A stretch of DNA of 64,000 bases from an uncultured Chlorobiota bacterium (lineage in GTDB: Bacteria > Bacteroidota > Ignavibacteria > UBA10030 > UBA6906), in contig CAADGV010000040.1 in NCBI GenBank assembly GCA_900696645.1, positions 1 to 64,000 on the forward strand. The letters are read 5' to 3'. The notes beneath the pieces are model-generated. The model searched no databases and was not told where the DNA came from. It saw only the letters and a program-made list of their open reading frames with translations. A program made the position numbers and the translations under genes. This document shows positions 53,470 to 62,296 of the stretch, piece after piece (the stretch's first letter is position 1; each line of letters begins with the position of its first letter).

Positions 53470-54953
53470 TCACCCGACCTGCTGTCATTTGATCCACCTC
53501 TGTTGATGGCTTGTCGCGCTCCCGCAAGTTGCAGGAGTGTTTGAGCATCTTCACTTGAAAGGGCCTTGGAGAATACCAGAAATCCCAGGAAGACACAGAG
53601 ACTCGTAATCCCTTGGACGGCAAAAGGCACCGAGCCGAACGAGGCGCCAGTCACCGCTGCAAGCAAGCAGGCTATCACCGGCCTCCAGATTTGTCGTACC
53701 AGGGTTGCCACTTGCATGTGTGGGAAAGTGATTGCCAGATAGAGAAAATACCCAAATTCGGCAGCCACTCCCGCCCAAGCCGCTCCCACGATACCGTATT
53801 TCGATGACAACAGAGGCGTAGCTATTGTATACAAAGCAGCCAGCAACACCATCCCTTTTAAGTATTGCCTCTGATTGTCAGATGCAACAAGCGCAATCTC
53901 GAAAATGAAACGCATCCCGGCGAACGCAAGGGCCCACAAAAGCACGACAAAAACCTCCGTTGCCCCAGCATAAGCCGATGGATACAGCAACGACATGAGC
54001 GTTGGTCCGAAAAAGGTGCCTGCAAGCCCGATTCCAAACGACCCGATGACTGTAAAACGGAAGAATTTCTCAACAAAATTCTCAAATTGGGTGCGCGATC
54101 CCACATACCATCTTGCCAACGTCGGCAGGAGGACGCGTTGAAAACTAACTATAACATAAGCCCATGGCAGCACTACAACGCGATGTGCTGCTGAGAAAAG
54201 TCCGAGATCTATTTCAGTCAAGACATAGCCCACTATCATGGTGCCTATGAACAGGCTATAGTGAGAGAGTATGTTCGCTATGCCGACTTCGGATGCATTC
54301 CGAATCAACGCACGCGCCCTTGCCCAAGAAAAGGAAACAAGATCAAAACCAAACGATCTGACAGCAATGACAAAGACCACTCCAACAGGAATTGCCACAC
54401 TGAGCAAATACGCCAGTACAGAATTCGTGAAATCGGCACTTCCACGAACAAACCACACTACTCCAAGACCGAACAACACTCCTTTCGCAATGCGAGCTAC
54501 ACTCGTCGTCACGACATTCTGTCTTGCCTCGTAAACCCACTCCAGCACAAACGAGACGGGAACAACAGCAAGAGAGAATAGAACCACCGCATTGCCTGTT
54601 CCATGCGGTACGAGGTTCCCCGTCACTGCGAAAGCCGTACCTGCAATCAAAAAAAAAGAAAAGAAGAAACGCAGACAAACGACACTGCCAATCCATGAAG
54701 CTGTGTCTTCGGGCCTGCGCGCAACTTCCCGGATAGCTGTCACCTCAAAGCCGAATTCCCCAAAACGAAGAAGATACAACTGCCAGGCTTGTGCAAAACT
54801 CCAAATGCCAAACGCCGCCGGACCGAGCACCCTGGCGAGATAGAGTGTTCCAACAAAATATAACAACTGACCAGCAACATTGCCGGAAAACAATATGATA
54901 AAATTGCGCGCAAGCAGTCTGACGCTACTCAAGTGCCACTCGGCCTTCCTCAT
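53466..54953 (-). CDS. Oligosaccharide flippase (Wzx-type)
   Basis: 495 residues with about 12-14 membrane helices and the MOP pattern LARNFIILFSGNVAGQLLYFVGTLYLARVLGPAAFGIWSF. In the second half, VGIANILSHYSLFIGTMIVGYVLTEIDLGLFSAAHR is typical of Wzx. Flips the undecaprenyl-linked repeat unit to the periplasmic face. It sits with wzy, wzz and wza homologues, so it is the likely flippase of this locus. Overlaps the methyltransferase start. Confidence 0.9.
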   Translation of the reverse strand: MRKAEWHLSSVRLLARNFIILFSGNVAGQLLYFVGTLYLARVLGPAAFGIWSFAQAWQLYLLRFGEFGFEVTAIREVARRPEDTASWIGSVVCLRFFFSFFLIAGTAFAVTGNLVPHGTGNAVVLFSLAVVPVSFVLEWVYEARQNVVTTSVARIAKGVLFGLGVVWFVRGSADFTNSVLAYLLSVAIPVGVVFVIAVRSFGFDLVSFSWARARALIRNASEVGIANILSHYSLFIGTMIVGYVLTEIDLGLFSAAHRVVVLPWAYVIVSFQRVLLPTLARWYVGSRTQFENFVEKFFRFTVIGSFGIGLAGTFFGPTLMSLLYPSAYAGATEVFVVLLWALAFAGMRFIFEIALVASDNQRQYLKGMVLLAALYTIATPLLSSKYGIVGAAWAGVAAEFGYFLYLAITFPHMQVATLVRQIWRPVIACLLAAVTGASFGSVPFAVQGITSLCVFLGFLVFSKALSSEDAQTLLQLAGARQAINRGGSNDSRSGE

Positions 54954-54968
54954 GTTTGCCGCAAGTCT

Positions 54969-56243
54969 TCATGCTGCCCTTGGACCACCGTGAACGTAAT
55001 CCACTCGAGGCAGCAATGTCCATCGAAGGAACAAGAAGACACCCAAGAGATTGAGTTCAAACCAAAGAAATGCAAGGGGGAAATTGAAATAGGAAATAAA
55101 CATACAAAACACGGCAAAGCCATACATCATAACGTTGGTTATTGTAGGAGCCGTTCGAACGCGGTAATACAGAAGGCCTGTCGCTGCACCAAGCACAAAA
55201 GGAATCAGTCCCAGCCCGACCACTCCGAAATCGCTATAGAACCAATAGAAAGCGGTGTATGTATTGTAATTGCTGGTTAAGTACGGGGTCCTCTCAAAGT
55301 TGAAATAGTCAAGCACCCAGTATTTCAAACCCGAGATTGCGGTTACAAAATCGAGTGTGAAATATCCGTAGGTATGATACTCTCCCTTGTCGACGGAACG
55401 TGCAAAATTCTCGAGGTTGGTGACGACATACATATACGGCTCTGTTAGGAACGCGTATTCTTTGGAAAAACGCATTTTCGAAACCGAATACAGGTAGGTG
55501 GAAACGACCGTCGTGAAACGAAGAGACGATATCCAGTAAAAGAATGCAGCAACTGCAACAAACAATGGCACGGCCGTACGCAATCGGACAAAAGAAGTCG
55601 CGTAGTAGAGCAAAGTGAAACCAACGACTGCCACCATGATGATGGGAAATCGCATGAGTAGCAGGAAGAAGGATCCCCCCGTAAGGACAAGAAGAACAGC
55701 AAGAATTGACTTCTTCTTCTTGTGCCCGTTCACCAGAACAAAATAGAGGAGGGTGAACAGCATGATGATACTTGCTATGTATAAAAACAATGTCAAACCG
55801 GAAACGTTGAAATCCACGCGAGAAATCGCTGTACCGATCACGTCAACAGGTAGCCAGCCCCGCACAAGGTAGTTTGCCGTATAGGCTACAGAGTATACAA
55901 TTACGCAGATCAGAATAAGCCAGAAGAGACGCTTCTCCCGGACTTGTTGGCCCTTTAGCCGTTCACGGATTTCTTTGATAGAAAGAAGGGGCGTCCCAAC
56001 GTTTACAATGTACGCAATGAACGTACCGAGGAGGAATGCTCCGACACCCAGCAACAATAGGAACCAGCTCTCAATGGTCCATGAATGCTGAAGAGCACTA
56101 AACTTTAATTCTGTCAAACCAATGGAAAGGCACCAGACAAATCCAAAAAAACGGGCTGGAGAGAGAATATCCGTCTTGCGCCAAACATAGGAGAGGAGTA
56201 CAGCAACACAAATTCCAAAACACACTATGGAAACCGAATTCAT
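54969..56243 (-). CDS. Oligosaccharide repeat-unit polymerase (Wzy-type)
   Basis: 424 residues with about 12 hydrophobic segments. Features consistent with O-antigen polymerases: a long periplasmic loop between about 255 and 325 with charged residues and YHTYGYFTLDFVTAISGL, ERTPYLTSNYNTYTAFYWFYSDFGVVGLGLIPFVLGAATG. It has low sequence identity as is usual for Wzy, so the call rests on topology, this motif and the place between flippase and chain-length genes. Confidence 0.82.
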   Translation of the reverse strand: MNSVSIVCFGICVAVLLSYVWRKTDILSPARFFGFVWCLSIGLTELKFSALQHSWTIESWFLLLLGVGAFLLGTFIAYIVNVGTPLLSIKEIRERLKGQQVREKRLFWLILICVIVYSVAYTANYLVRGWLPVDVIGTAISRVDFNVSGLTLFLYIASIIMLFTLLYFVLVNGHKKKKSILAVLLVLTGGSFFLLLMRFPIIMVAVVGFTLLYYATSFVRLRTAVPLFVAVAAFFYWISSLRFTTVVSTYLYSVSKMRFSKEYAFLTEPYMYVVTNLENFARSVDKGEYHTYGYFTLDFVTAISGLKYWVLDYFNFERTPYLTSNYNTYTAFYWFYSDFGVVGLGLIPFVLGAATGLLYYRVRTAPTITNVMMYGFAVFCMFISYFNFPLAFLWFELNLLGVFLFLRWTLLPRVDYVHGGPRAA

Positions 56244-56259
56244 TCAGTACCCCAGGAAT

Positions 56260-57501
56260 CTAAGCTTTTCGTCGACTCTTCCAGAATTGCAACCCGAACC
56301 AATCATCCCAGATCTCGGAGGTCAGACGCTCATAGGCGACCGCATGATTCGTCTTCATTCTGTCCCTAAACTCCATTACAAAAACTGCCAGCACCGAAAA
56401 TAGTGATGAGCCAACAAGCGCAATCAATCCCCACAGACTCGCCTTCGGCTTCGACTTCCTCTCCGCAGGCCCCGCTTTGTCCAACACAATCACCGACGGC
56501 GTCTGACGTCGCTCTTCAACCTTGGCCTGCTCATACAATGGCGTGATAAATTGAAGAATCTTGTACTGAATTTCGACGTCACGGTACCGGCGAAGGTACT
56601 CCATTCCCAAGTCAGGGACTTTACTGAAAGGCACAAACACATTCATGTCTTTGCCGCCGGCTCCCGTTGAGCCCATTTGAGAAAGCTTGCTCCTCAACTC
56701 ATCAATTTCAATTTGCCCGGCTAAAACGGCCGGGTTGTCTTTGGATTGAGTACGGCCAAGAACGGCTACTTGTACTTCTTTTAGTGCAAGCTGTGCTGTA
56801 ATTTCGGCTGCCGCTTTGATGGATGCCTCGGTCTGCTCGGGCATTGCAATGATGCCGTACCGTTTCTGAAAGAGGCGCAACGAGTCTTCGGCCGCGGCAA
56901 GATCAACCATGTTCTTCTTGTAGCGCTCCTCAATAAATTGGCGGTTGCCTCGCGCATTCTCGGATTGCAGCACGGTGTTCGTCTTGTTCAGCAGTTCCAC
57001 AAAATAGTTGGCCATATCGGCGGCACGCTGGGCATCCTTGTCATAGACGGTAACAGTAATGTTACCTTCGGACTCGACCATAAATTCCGTGTTGCCAAGC
57101 AACTCTTTCGTCGTTTTCTCCATTCTGTAGTTGGTGATATCGTACACGCTGTCGAGCTTGAATTTCTCTATTACGGCACTCAACACAGTTCCGCTTTTGA
57201 GTATGGCCATGTACCGGTCGGCTTCAGGGTTAGAGCCGAGAAGCGCGCGAGCCGGCGAAAGGTTCTTTGCAAGCGAGGAAATACCCTCCAGCCCAAACAA
57301 ATCCGCCTTTTCAGCAGGGAACACCGATGCCGTCGACTTGTACCACTTCGGCGATAATAGTGCAGCAACGGTGACAACTACCGTTACCGAAAGGACAAAA
57401 CGCGAAATGAACTTTCGATATTTTGTAACGATCGAGAGAAACTCGATGATTGTCGACGCAGGCGTTTCAGTTTTCAAGGGAGTAATATCTTCCATCGTCA
57501 T
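56260..57501 (-). CDS. Wzz-type chain-length determinant protein
   Basis: 413 residues from 57501 (MTMEDITPLK), one base after the wza stop; the longer frame overlaps wza. Two membrane helices (about 29-52 and 365-388) flank a periplasmic domain with long coiled coils (ERYKKNMVDLAAAEDSLRLFQKRYG). The Pro-rich motif after the coiled coil is TPSVIVLDKAGPAERKSKPKA, as in Wzz/PCP proteins. No tyrosine kinase domain is attached. It sets chain length of the polysaccharide. Confidence 0.9.
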   Translation of the reverse strand: MTMEDITPLKTETPASTIIEFLSIVTKYRKFISRFVLSVTVVVTVAALLSPKWYKSTASVFPAEKADLFGLEGISSLAKNLSPARALLGSNPEADRYMAILKSGTVLSAVIEKFKLDSVYDITNYRMEKTTKELLGNTEFMVESEGNITVTVYDKDAQRAADMANYFVELLNKTNTVLQSENARGNRQFIEERYKKNMVDLAAAEDSLRLFQKRYGIIAMPEQTEASIKAAAEITAQLALKEVQVAVLGRTQSKDNPAVLAGQIEIDELRSKLSQMGSTGAGGKDMNVFVPFSKVPDLGMEYLRRYRDVEIQYKILQFITPLYEQAKVEERRQTPSVIVLDKAGPAERKSKPKASLWGLIALVGSSLFSVLAVFVMEFRDRMKTNHAVAYERLTSEIWDDWFGLQFWKSRRKA

Positions 57502-57502
57502 G

Positions 57503-59176
57503 TTACTTCGTAAGATTGTTGATGAGAAGTGCCACCGTCGCTGCAGCGGCGACAATCCCTGCCACCTGTGCCCATACGTTCAGATGATAGGCAAACGGGT
57601 GTGTCCGTTCTTTCGGCACCCAAATGTAGTCGCCGTCTTCTATCTCGGTTTCACCGGGATCGAGCCAGACTCGCGTGCTGCTTTTGATGATTTTCACGTC
57701 CCCTTCCCGCGCATCCTTTGCATAGCCTTCTGCTTTTTGAATGTAGTAACGATAGTCCTTTCCTTCGATGTATTCGGCGTGACCGGGAGAAAGCACTTGC
57801 CCGAACACATAGACAGTCTTAGTTCTTTTAGGAACGAAAATCTTGTCGTAGTTTCTCAGCGTTACATCCTGCGTTGAATCGCCTAACACAAACAACTTGT
57901 GGAAATCCACCGACACCAGTTCACCCTTGAGACGAAGCGCAGTCTCAGTAAGATAGTACGATGTATCCTGGACGCCGAGATTGCTGCGGGAACTGAGAAG
58001 CTGCTCCATGGCAATCTCCTCTCCTGAACTTTGCGGGGAAATGCGGGATCGGGTCAACGTCGCCCCCTTGATGTTGGCTTCCGGCGAAAAACCACCGGCC
58101 GCCCGTATCACCTCCGAGAGCTTTGTCGAGTTCTCCGTTAGCGGGTACTGGCCCGGCTGTGCAACTTCACCTTGAATATCGACGATATTAGCTTTCCGCG
58201 GGTCGGGAATATTTTTGATAACAAGCCTGTCGCCAGGTCGGAGTGCAATATTCGCTTCCCGGCCGGACACAATCGCTGCAGGATTTACCACAACTTTTTC
58301 CATTGTGTTTGCATCGGGTGAGAGACGAGTCAGGATGCCGTTCGTCGAGTCAGCCTCGCGGCGGAATCCGAATCCCATCAAAATGAGATCGGAAAGACTG
58401 TCGCCGGGTACAAATTCGAAATTGCCCGACTGACGAACCCCTCCCGTAACACCTATCGCAATATCTCTGCGCGCAGGCACAAACACCTGATCGCCTTCTC
58501 GCAGATACGGATTGTGTGTGTTGTCGCCTGTTGCCCTGTACTTGATAAGATCGGCGCGCAACCGTCTTCCATTCTTTCGTTGAATGATGATGTTGCGCAA
58601 AGAGGAACTTCTGCGGATATACATGGCCTCGCGAAAAACGCCGGGGTCAGCAGCGGTTCGGGGGGGTTCGTTTGCAATATCAATGAGATTGTCGACTCGT
58701 TGCAATGAACTGATTTCGTGCTTCCCCTCGAAGAACACATCACCGGTAACCTGTACAACTATTCTGCGCGCCGACACAAGCGACACGGTTACTTCTGCCG
58801 ACGGATATTTTCGTACTACAAGTGCAGACACGCTCTTCTTCAGAGCTTCAAGTGTTTGTTCCTTCACGTCAACCACGCCAACGTTCGGAATCAGGAGGGT
58901 TCCTTCGGGGGTGACTGTTAGTTGATGAGCAACGGGCATGCTCGACCAGATATTCAGCGCCAGCAGATCTCCGGGCCCGACAAAGTACTCGGCAGGATCG
59001 ACCGGCGCATCCATCGGAACCTGTTTGCCGCCGGCATCCTTTGCTTCCGATGCCATGTCAGGGCGTATCTTCAACAAATCCGGCAAAGAAATGCCCGACG
59101 AGACCTGAGCTTGAACCGGACAGCTTAGCACAAACATCACAGCAATTATAAGGAACTTTGTACACGCAACTTTCAT
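57503..59176 (-). CDS. Polysaccharide export outer-membrane protein (Wza-like, SLBB domains)
   Basis: 557 residues with a signal peptide (ending CPVQAQ). The export domain is at about 60-160 (PAEYFVGPGDLLALNIWSS, TVTPEGTLLIPNVGVVDV, AEVTVSLVSARRIVVQVTGDV). Then three or more SLBB beta-grasp units (IAIGVTGGVRQSGNFEF, VDIQGEVAQPGQYPLTE, VYVFGQVLSPGHAEYIEG). The C-terminal hydrophobic segment (about 535-552) is followed by NNLTK. Forms the outer-membrane export channel. Its ATG overlaps the stop of rfbB (ATGA). Confidence 0.93.
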   Translation of the reverse strand: MKVACTKFLIIAVMFVLSCPVQAQVSSGISLPDLLKIRPDMASEAKDAGGKQVPMDAPVDPAEYFVGPGDLLALNIWSSMPVAHQLTVTPEGTLLIPNVGVVDVKEQTLEALKKSVSALVVRKYPSAEVTVSLVSARRIVVQVTGDVFFEGKHEISSLQRVDNLIDIANEPPRTAADPGVFREAMYIRRSSSLRNIIIQRKNGRRLRADLIKYRATGDNTHNPYLREGDQVFVPARRDIAIGVTGGVRQSGNFEFVPGDSLSDLILMGFGFRREADSTNGILTRLSPDANTMEKVVVNPAAIVSGREANIALRPGDRLVIKNIPDPRKANIVDIQGEVAQPGQYPLTENSTKLSEVIRAAGGFSPEANIKGATLTRSRISPQSSGEEIAMEQLLSSRSNLGVQDTSYYLTETALRLKGELVSVDFHKLFVLGDSTQDVTLRNYDKIFVPKRTKTVYVFGQVLSPGHAEYIEGKDYRYYIQKAEGYAKDAREGDVKIIKSSTRVWLDPGETEIEDGDYIWVPKERTHPFAYHLNVWAQVAGIVAAAATVALLINNLTK

Positions 59177-60198
59177 GATCTTACCACCTCATCGTACTGC
59201 TTCTGATAGTATTCCTGATATTCTCCTGACATTACCCTGCTCCACCAACCCCGATTATTCAGATACCACTGAACCGTCTCCTCAATCCCCCGTTCAAATG
59301 TGTACGACGGAGTCCATCCGATTTCGTTTTTGATTTTTGCGGCATCAATAGCATACCGCCGGTCGTGTCCGGGACGGTCCTTTACGAACCTGATAAGCGA
59401 CTCCGGCTTTCCGACTTTCTGCAATATCAACTTCACAATATCAATGTTCTTCCATTCATTGTTGCCGCCGATGTTGTAGACTTCGCCGGGCTTTCCTGCC
59501 TGCAATACTGCATCGATCGCGACACAATGGTCAACAACGTGCAGCCAATCTCTCACATTCAAACCGTCTCCATACACAGGCAGAGGTTTGTCATTCAGGG
59601 CGTTAATAATCATGAGGGGAATGAGTTTTTCGGGAAACTGATACGGCCCGTAGTTGTTTGAACATCGCGTGATGATGACGGGGAGTCCGAATGTATGTTG
59701 ATAGGCAAGGGCCAGCAAATCCGAGCCCGCCTTGCTTGCCGAGTAGGGACTGTTGGGATGGAGGGGCGTTTCTTCGGTGAATTTTCCCGTTGAGCCCAGC
59801 GATCCGTACACTTCGTCTGTGGAAATATGAAGGAACCGCTGAATGCCGGACTCTTTCGCAACATCGAGCAAGATATTTGTTCCCACAACGTTTGTCTGCA
59901 CAAAGACGGATGAACCGAGAATACTCCGGTCGACATGCGACTCAGCGGCAAAGTGGACAACGGTGTCGATCTTGAATTTTCTGAACGCTAACTCAACATC
60001 GCCGCGCTCGCAAATATCACCTTTGATGAAATGATATCGCTGATTCCCTTCAACATCAGAAAGGTTCTCAAGATTGCCGGCGTACGTCAGTTTATCAAAA
60101 TTGATGACGTCAACGTCAGGATTCCTCACAAGGAAGTGACGGATGAAATTACTCCCGATGAACCCGGCACCGCCTGTAACTAAAACACTCTTCATCAA
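59173..60198 (-). CDS. rfbB: dTDP-glucose 4,6-dehydratase
   Basis: 341 residues. VLVTGGAGFIGSNFIRHFL binds NAD. DTVVHFAAESHVDRSI, HISTDEVYGSLG (active-site Asp-Glu after Thr) and SPYSASKAGSDLLALAYQ (Tyr-Lys) match RmlB. It makes dTDP-4-keto-6-deoxyglucose. The gene is coupled to wza (4-nt overlap) and to a dTDP-sugar isomerase-like gene upstream (4-nt overlap). rfbA and rfbD are not within the window. Confidence 0.93.
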   Translation of the reverse strand: MMKSVLVTGGAGFIGSNFIRHFLVRNPDVDVINFDKLTYAGNLENLSDVEGNQRYHFIKGDICERGDVELAFRKFKIDTVVHFAAESHVDRSILGSSVFVQTNVVGTNILLDVAKESGIQRFLHISTDEVYGSLGSTGKFTEETPLHPNSPYSASKAGSDLLALAYQHTFGLPVIITRCSNNYGPYQFPEKLIPLMIINALNDKPLPVYGDGLNVRDWLHVVDHCVAIDAVLQAGKPGEVYNIGGNNEWKNIDIVKLILQKVGKPESLIRFVKDRPGHDRRYAIDAAKIKNEIGWTPSYTFERGIEETVQWYLNNRGWWSRVMSGEYQEYYQKQYDEVVRS

Positions 60199-60668
60199 TC
60201 GAGTTTGAAAATTGAGTTAGGATCGTCTTCATGCCGGACTTCATCGACAGGGTCTTTTTTTCCGGTTCCCGCAAACAATCGGTTCGGAGAATTCACAACC
60301 ATGCCCTGCTTCCCGCCGACATTCTTGTAGGCATGAACAACTCCCGCGGGAATGACAACAGACTTTGGTGCGTCTTCGCCCGCATATACAATCTGCCGGA
60401 CCATGTATGTTGGCGAGGATTTTCTATTATCCCACAAATATACTTTGAAGTTCGATGGGCCGAGAAACGCAAAATTGTCGGCCTGATCAACATGCTCGTG
60501 CGGGCCGCGGGCAACTCCTGCATTCGTCATTGAAATGTACCCCATAACGGGAAAGAACTGTTCCTCAAGTTCATCCTGTCGGAATGTTTCGACAAGCCAC
60601 CCGCGTTCATCGATGAACTTGATGAGGTTCTTAACAATAACGCCTTCGATTTTTCCGGTTTTGAACAT
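60195..60668 (-). CDS. dTDP-4-dehydrorhamnose 3,5-epimerase family protein
   Basis: 157 residues, shorter than typical RmlC (about 180). Cupin features: IEGVIVKNLIKFIDERGWLVETFRQDEL, GYISMTNAGVARGPHEHVDQADNF (His pair), VVIPAGVVHAYKNVGGKQGMVVN. The catalytic His of RmlC (in the GxARGLHxQ motif) is replaced by the P-H-E-H sequence. It may be a 3,5- or 3-epimerase on the dTDP-keto sugar made by RfbB, or a ketoisomerase. Coupled to rfbB. Confidence 0.85.
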   Translation of the reverse strand: MFKTGKIEGVIVKNLIKFIDERGWLVETFRQDELEEQFFPVMGYISMTNAGVARGPHEHVDQADNFAFLGPSNFKVYLWDNRKSSPTYMVRQIVYAGEDAPKSVVIPAGVVHAYKNVGGKQGMVVNSPNRLFAGTGKKDPVDEVRHEDDPNSIFKLD

Positions 60669-60884
60669 ACATCTCTACATGATTTGACGAAGAACTGTCA
60701 TGCTTGCGCGAGCACGAACAACTTCAAGAAGCTCTCGGCATTCTCAAGAAATGCAGGAGGGACAACAACACAACTAAGACTTCTCCGGTAGCAAATGCGG
60801 TGAGTTGACTTCCTTTCGAGGCAAAAAACACGACAAATTGTGAACAAAAGGTAAGCATTCCAGCCCAGAAAGGCAACGGAACTA

Positions 60885-61379
60885 TTACTGCCGCCGGGCC
60901 GGAATTACAACAAAAGAGCCCTGAAACGGATACTCCTCAGCAGTTTTCGACAACCCCGCCTTGACGGGCATACGAAAGAGGGTTCCTGCAATGAGCTTTG
61001 TGTCTTCCTTTTTTCGCAGTACACGTTCGAGGTATTTCTTTTTCCATACAGGATGACCAAGCTCTGTTTTGAGCGCATCAGTTGACAAGGACCTAAACTC
61101 CGCCAAGAACGCCTTCATATCTGCATGCTCGTCTTTTCCTCTCACTATCATGACCAATTGATCGGGCAGAAGGCAGTATGCATACACGTCGAAGTGGTTT
61201 TTCATCGCCGAATCGCGAAGGCAATTCAGGACGCTGACGACGATATGCTGTTCCGTAAAGATTTTCTTGGATGAATACACCGGCAAGGTAATCAGGTACC
61301 GGTGCATGCCTTTATAGTCAAACCGGTAACGATCGGGGGGTTCGGAATCGATCAAACTCACTACATCTTCTGACATCAT
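60885..61379 (-). CDS. REP-associated tyrosine transposase-like protein, HUH motif lost
   Basis: 164 residues resembling TnpA-REP (Y1 transposase) proteins: RYRFDYKGMHRYLITLPVYSSKKIFTEQHIV, then AMKNHFDVYAYCLLPDQLVMIVRG. The canonical PDHVHLL (HUH) is PDQLVMI, so both metal-binding His residues are gone. The later region WKKKYLERVLRKKEDTK and RMPVKAGLSKTAEEYPFQGS is the usual WQ...YYDRVLR and NPVRAGLV...YPWSSY region. DNA nicking by the usual chemistry is not expected; a domesticated role or decay are both possible. No flanking repeats found. Confidence 0.78.
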   Translation of the reverse strand: MMSEDVVSLIDSEPPDRYRFDYKGMHRYLITLPVYSSKKIFTEQHIVVSVLNCLRDSAMKNHFDVYAYCLLPDQLVMIVRGKDEHADMKAFLAEFRSLSTDALKTELGHPVWKKKYLERVLRKKEDTKLIAGTLFRMPVKAGLSKTAEEYPFQGSFVVIPARRQ

Positions 61380-61422
61380 CCACCTTGATTTTCACAGAAC
61401 GCACCTGGACTCGAGCAGCCAA

Positions 61423-61686
61423 CTACACATCAATGCCATTGCGACTGAGGCTGGCCTGGATCTTTTGTAATGCTTCCTTTTCGGGTATCAGCAGGCGTGC
61501 TCCCGCATTATGAACGGATTGCTCAAGCGAGTCTTGCCGCTCTTTCAGAAAACGCCACACGCTGTAGCCGAGACGATCCTGATCGTGCGGCTCGACCGTG
61601 GGAATGGAAGACACTGCCGCGTACGCAATCCTCTCGAGTGCATCGCCCGGTGCGGGCTTGACAGTTGAAGGAGCTTTTGTTGTCAT
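61423..61686 (-). CDS. Hypothetical protein, 87 aa
   Basis: Small soluble protein (MTTKAPSTVKPAPGDALE at the start, then mostly helical: RLGYSVWRFLKERQDSLEQSV). I recognise no family. It lies just upstream of the HUH-less transposase-like gene on the same strand and downstream of the acetyltransferase terminator, so it probably starts the next transcript together with that gene. Confidence 0.55.
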   Translation of the reverse strand: MTTKAPSTVKPAPGDALERIAYAAVSSIPTVEPHDQDRLGYSVWRFLKERQDSLEQSVHNAGARLLIPEKEALQKIQASLSRNGIDV

Positions 61687-61740
61687 AGTTGACTTTGCTG
61701 TTTGAGAGATGGTTTCCTAGCTAATATACTCATTCCATAC

Positions 61741-61792
61741 AAAAAAAACAGGGAGCCGCGATTGCCAAAATACAGGCAACCCGACCCCCTGT
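61741..61792 (-). terminator. Rho-independent terminator after the acetyltransferase gene
   Basis: On the minus strand CAGGG(GG) ... CCCTG and TTGCC/GGCAA form an interrupted stem followed by eight T residues (61748-61741). It closes the transcript of the 61814 gene and separates the right-hand part of the locus from the rest. Confidence 0.8.
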
Positions 61793-61813
61793 TGATGTGG
61801 GTAGTGAAAAGTA

Positions 61814-62290
61814 TCAGACCCGTCGGCGAACCCGTGCCGGAACGCCGGTAACGATCGTATCAGGCGGAACATCTTTCGTAACAACGCTGCCCGCGCCAAC
61901 AATGGCATTCTCGCCAATCGTCACCCCGCATAAGATTGTCGTACTCGTTCCGATGGAGGCCCCCCTCTTCACAACGGTCGGGACCACATGCCAATCTGCT
62001 TCTGTCTGCATCGAGCCATCGGCGGTCGTCGAACGGGGCATTTTATCGTTGATGAAGGAAACGTTGTGCCCGACAAACACATTGTCCTCGATCGTCACCC
62101 CTTCACATATGAATGTATGCGAGGAAATTTTGCAGTTCTTCCCGATCTTGACGCCTTTCTGGATTTCAACAAAAGCGCCTACCTTCGTGTTGTCGTCAAC
62201 TTCACATCCGTACATGTTGACGAAATTGAAGATGCGGACTCCTTTACCAAGTTTTACATCGGGGGCAATACTCTGAAAGAGCGTGGCCAT
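61814..62290 (-). CDS. Sugar N-acetyltransferase with left-handed beta-helix (WbpD-like)
   Basis: 158 residues built of hexapeptide repeats: LGKGVRIFNFVNMYGCEVDDNTKVGAFVEIQKGV, KIGKNCKISSHTFICEGVTIEDNVFVGHNVSFIND, IGTSTTILCGVTIGENAIVGAGSVV. This matches WbpD/PglD-type acyltransferases that acetylate an amino group of a UDP- or dTDP-amino sugar. It follows the Gfo/Idh oxidoreductase gene by 6 nt. Together with an aminotransferase (45494) they form an oxidise, aminate, acetylate set. Confidence 0.9.
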   Translation of the reverse strand: MATLFQSIAPDVKLGKGVRIFNFVNMYGCEVDDNTKVGAFVEIQKGVKIGKNCKISSHTFICEGVTIEDNVFVGHNVSFINDKMPRSTTADGSMQTEADWHVVPTVVKRGASIGTSTTILCGVTIGENAIVGAGSVVTKDVPPDTIVTGVPARVRRRV

Positions 62291-62296
62291 TGCTGT

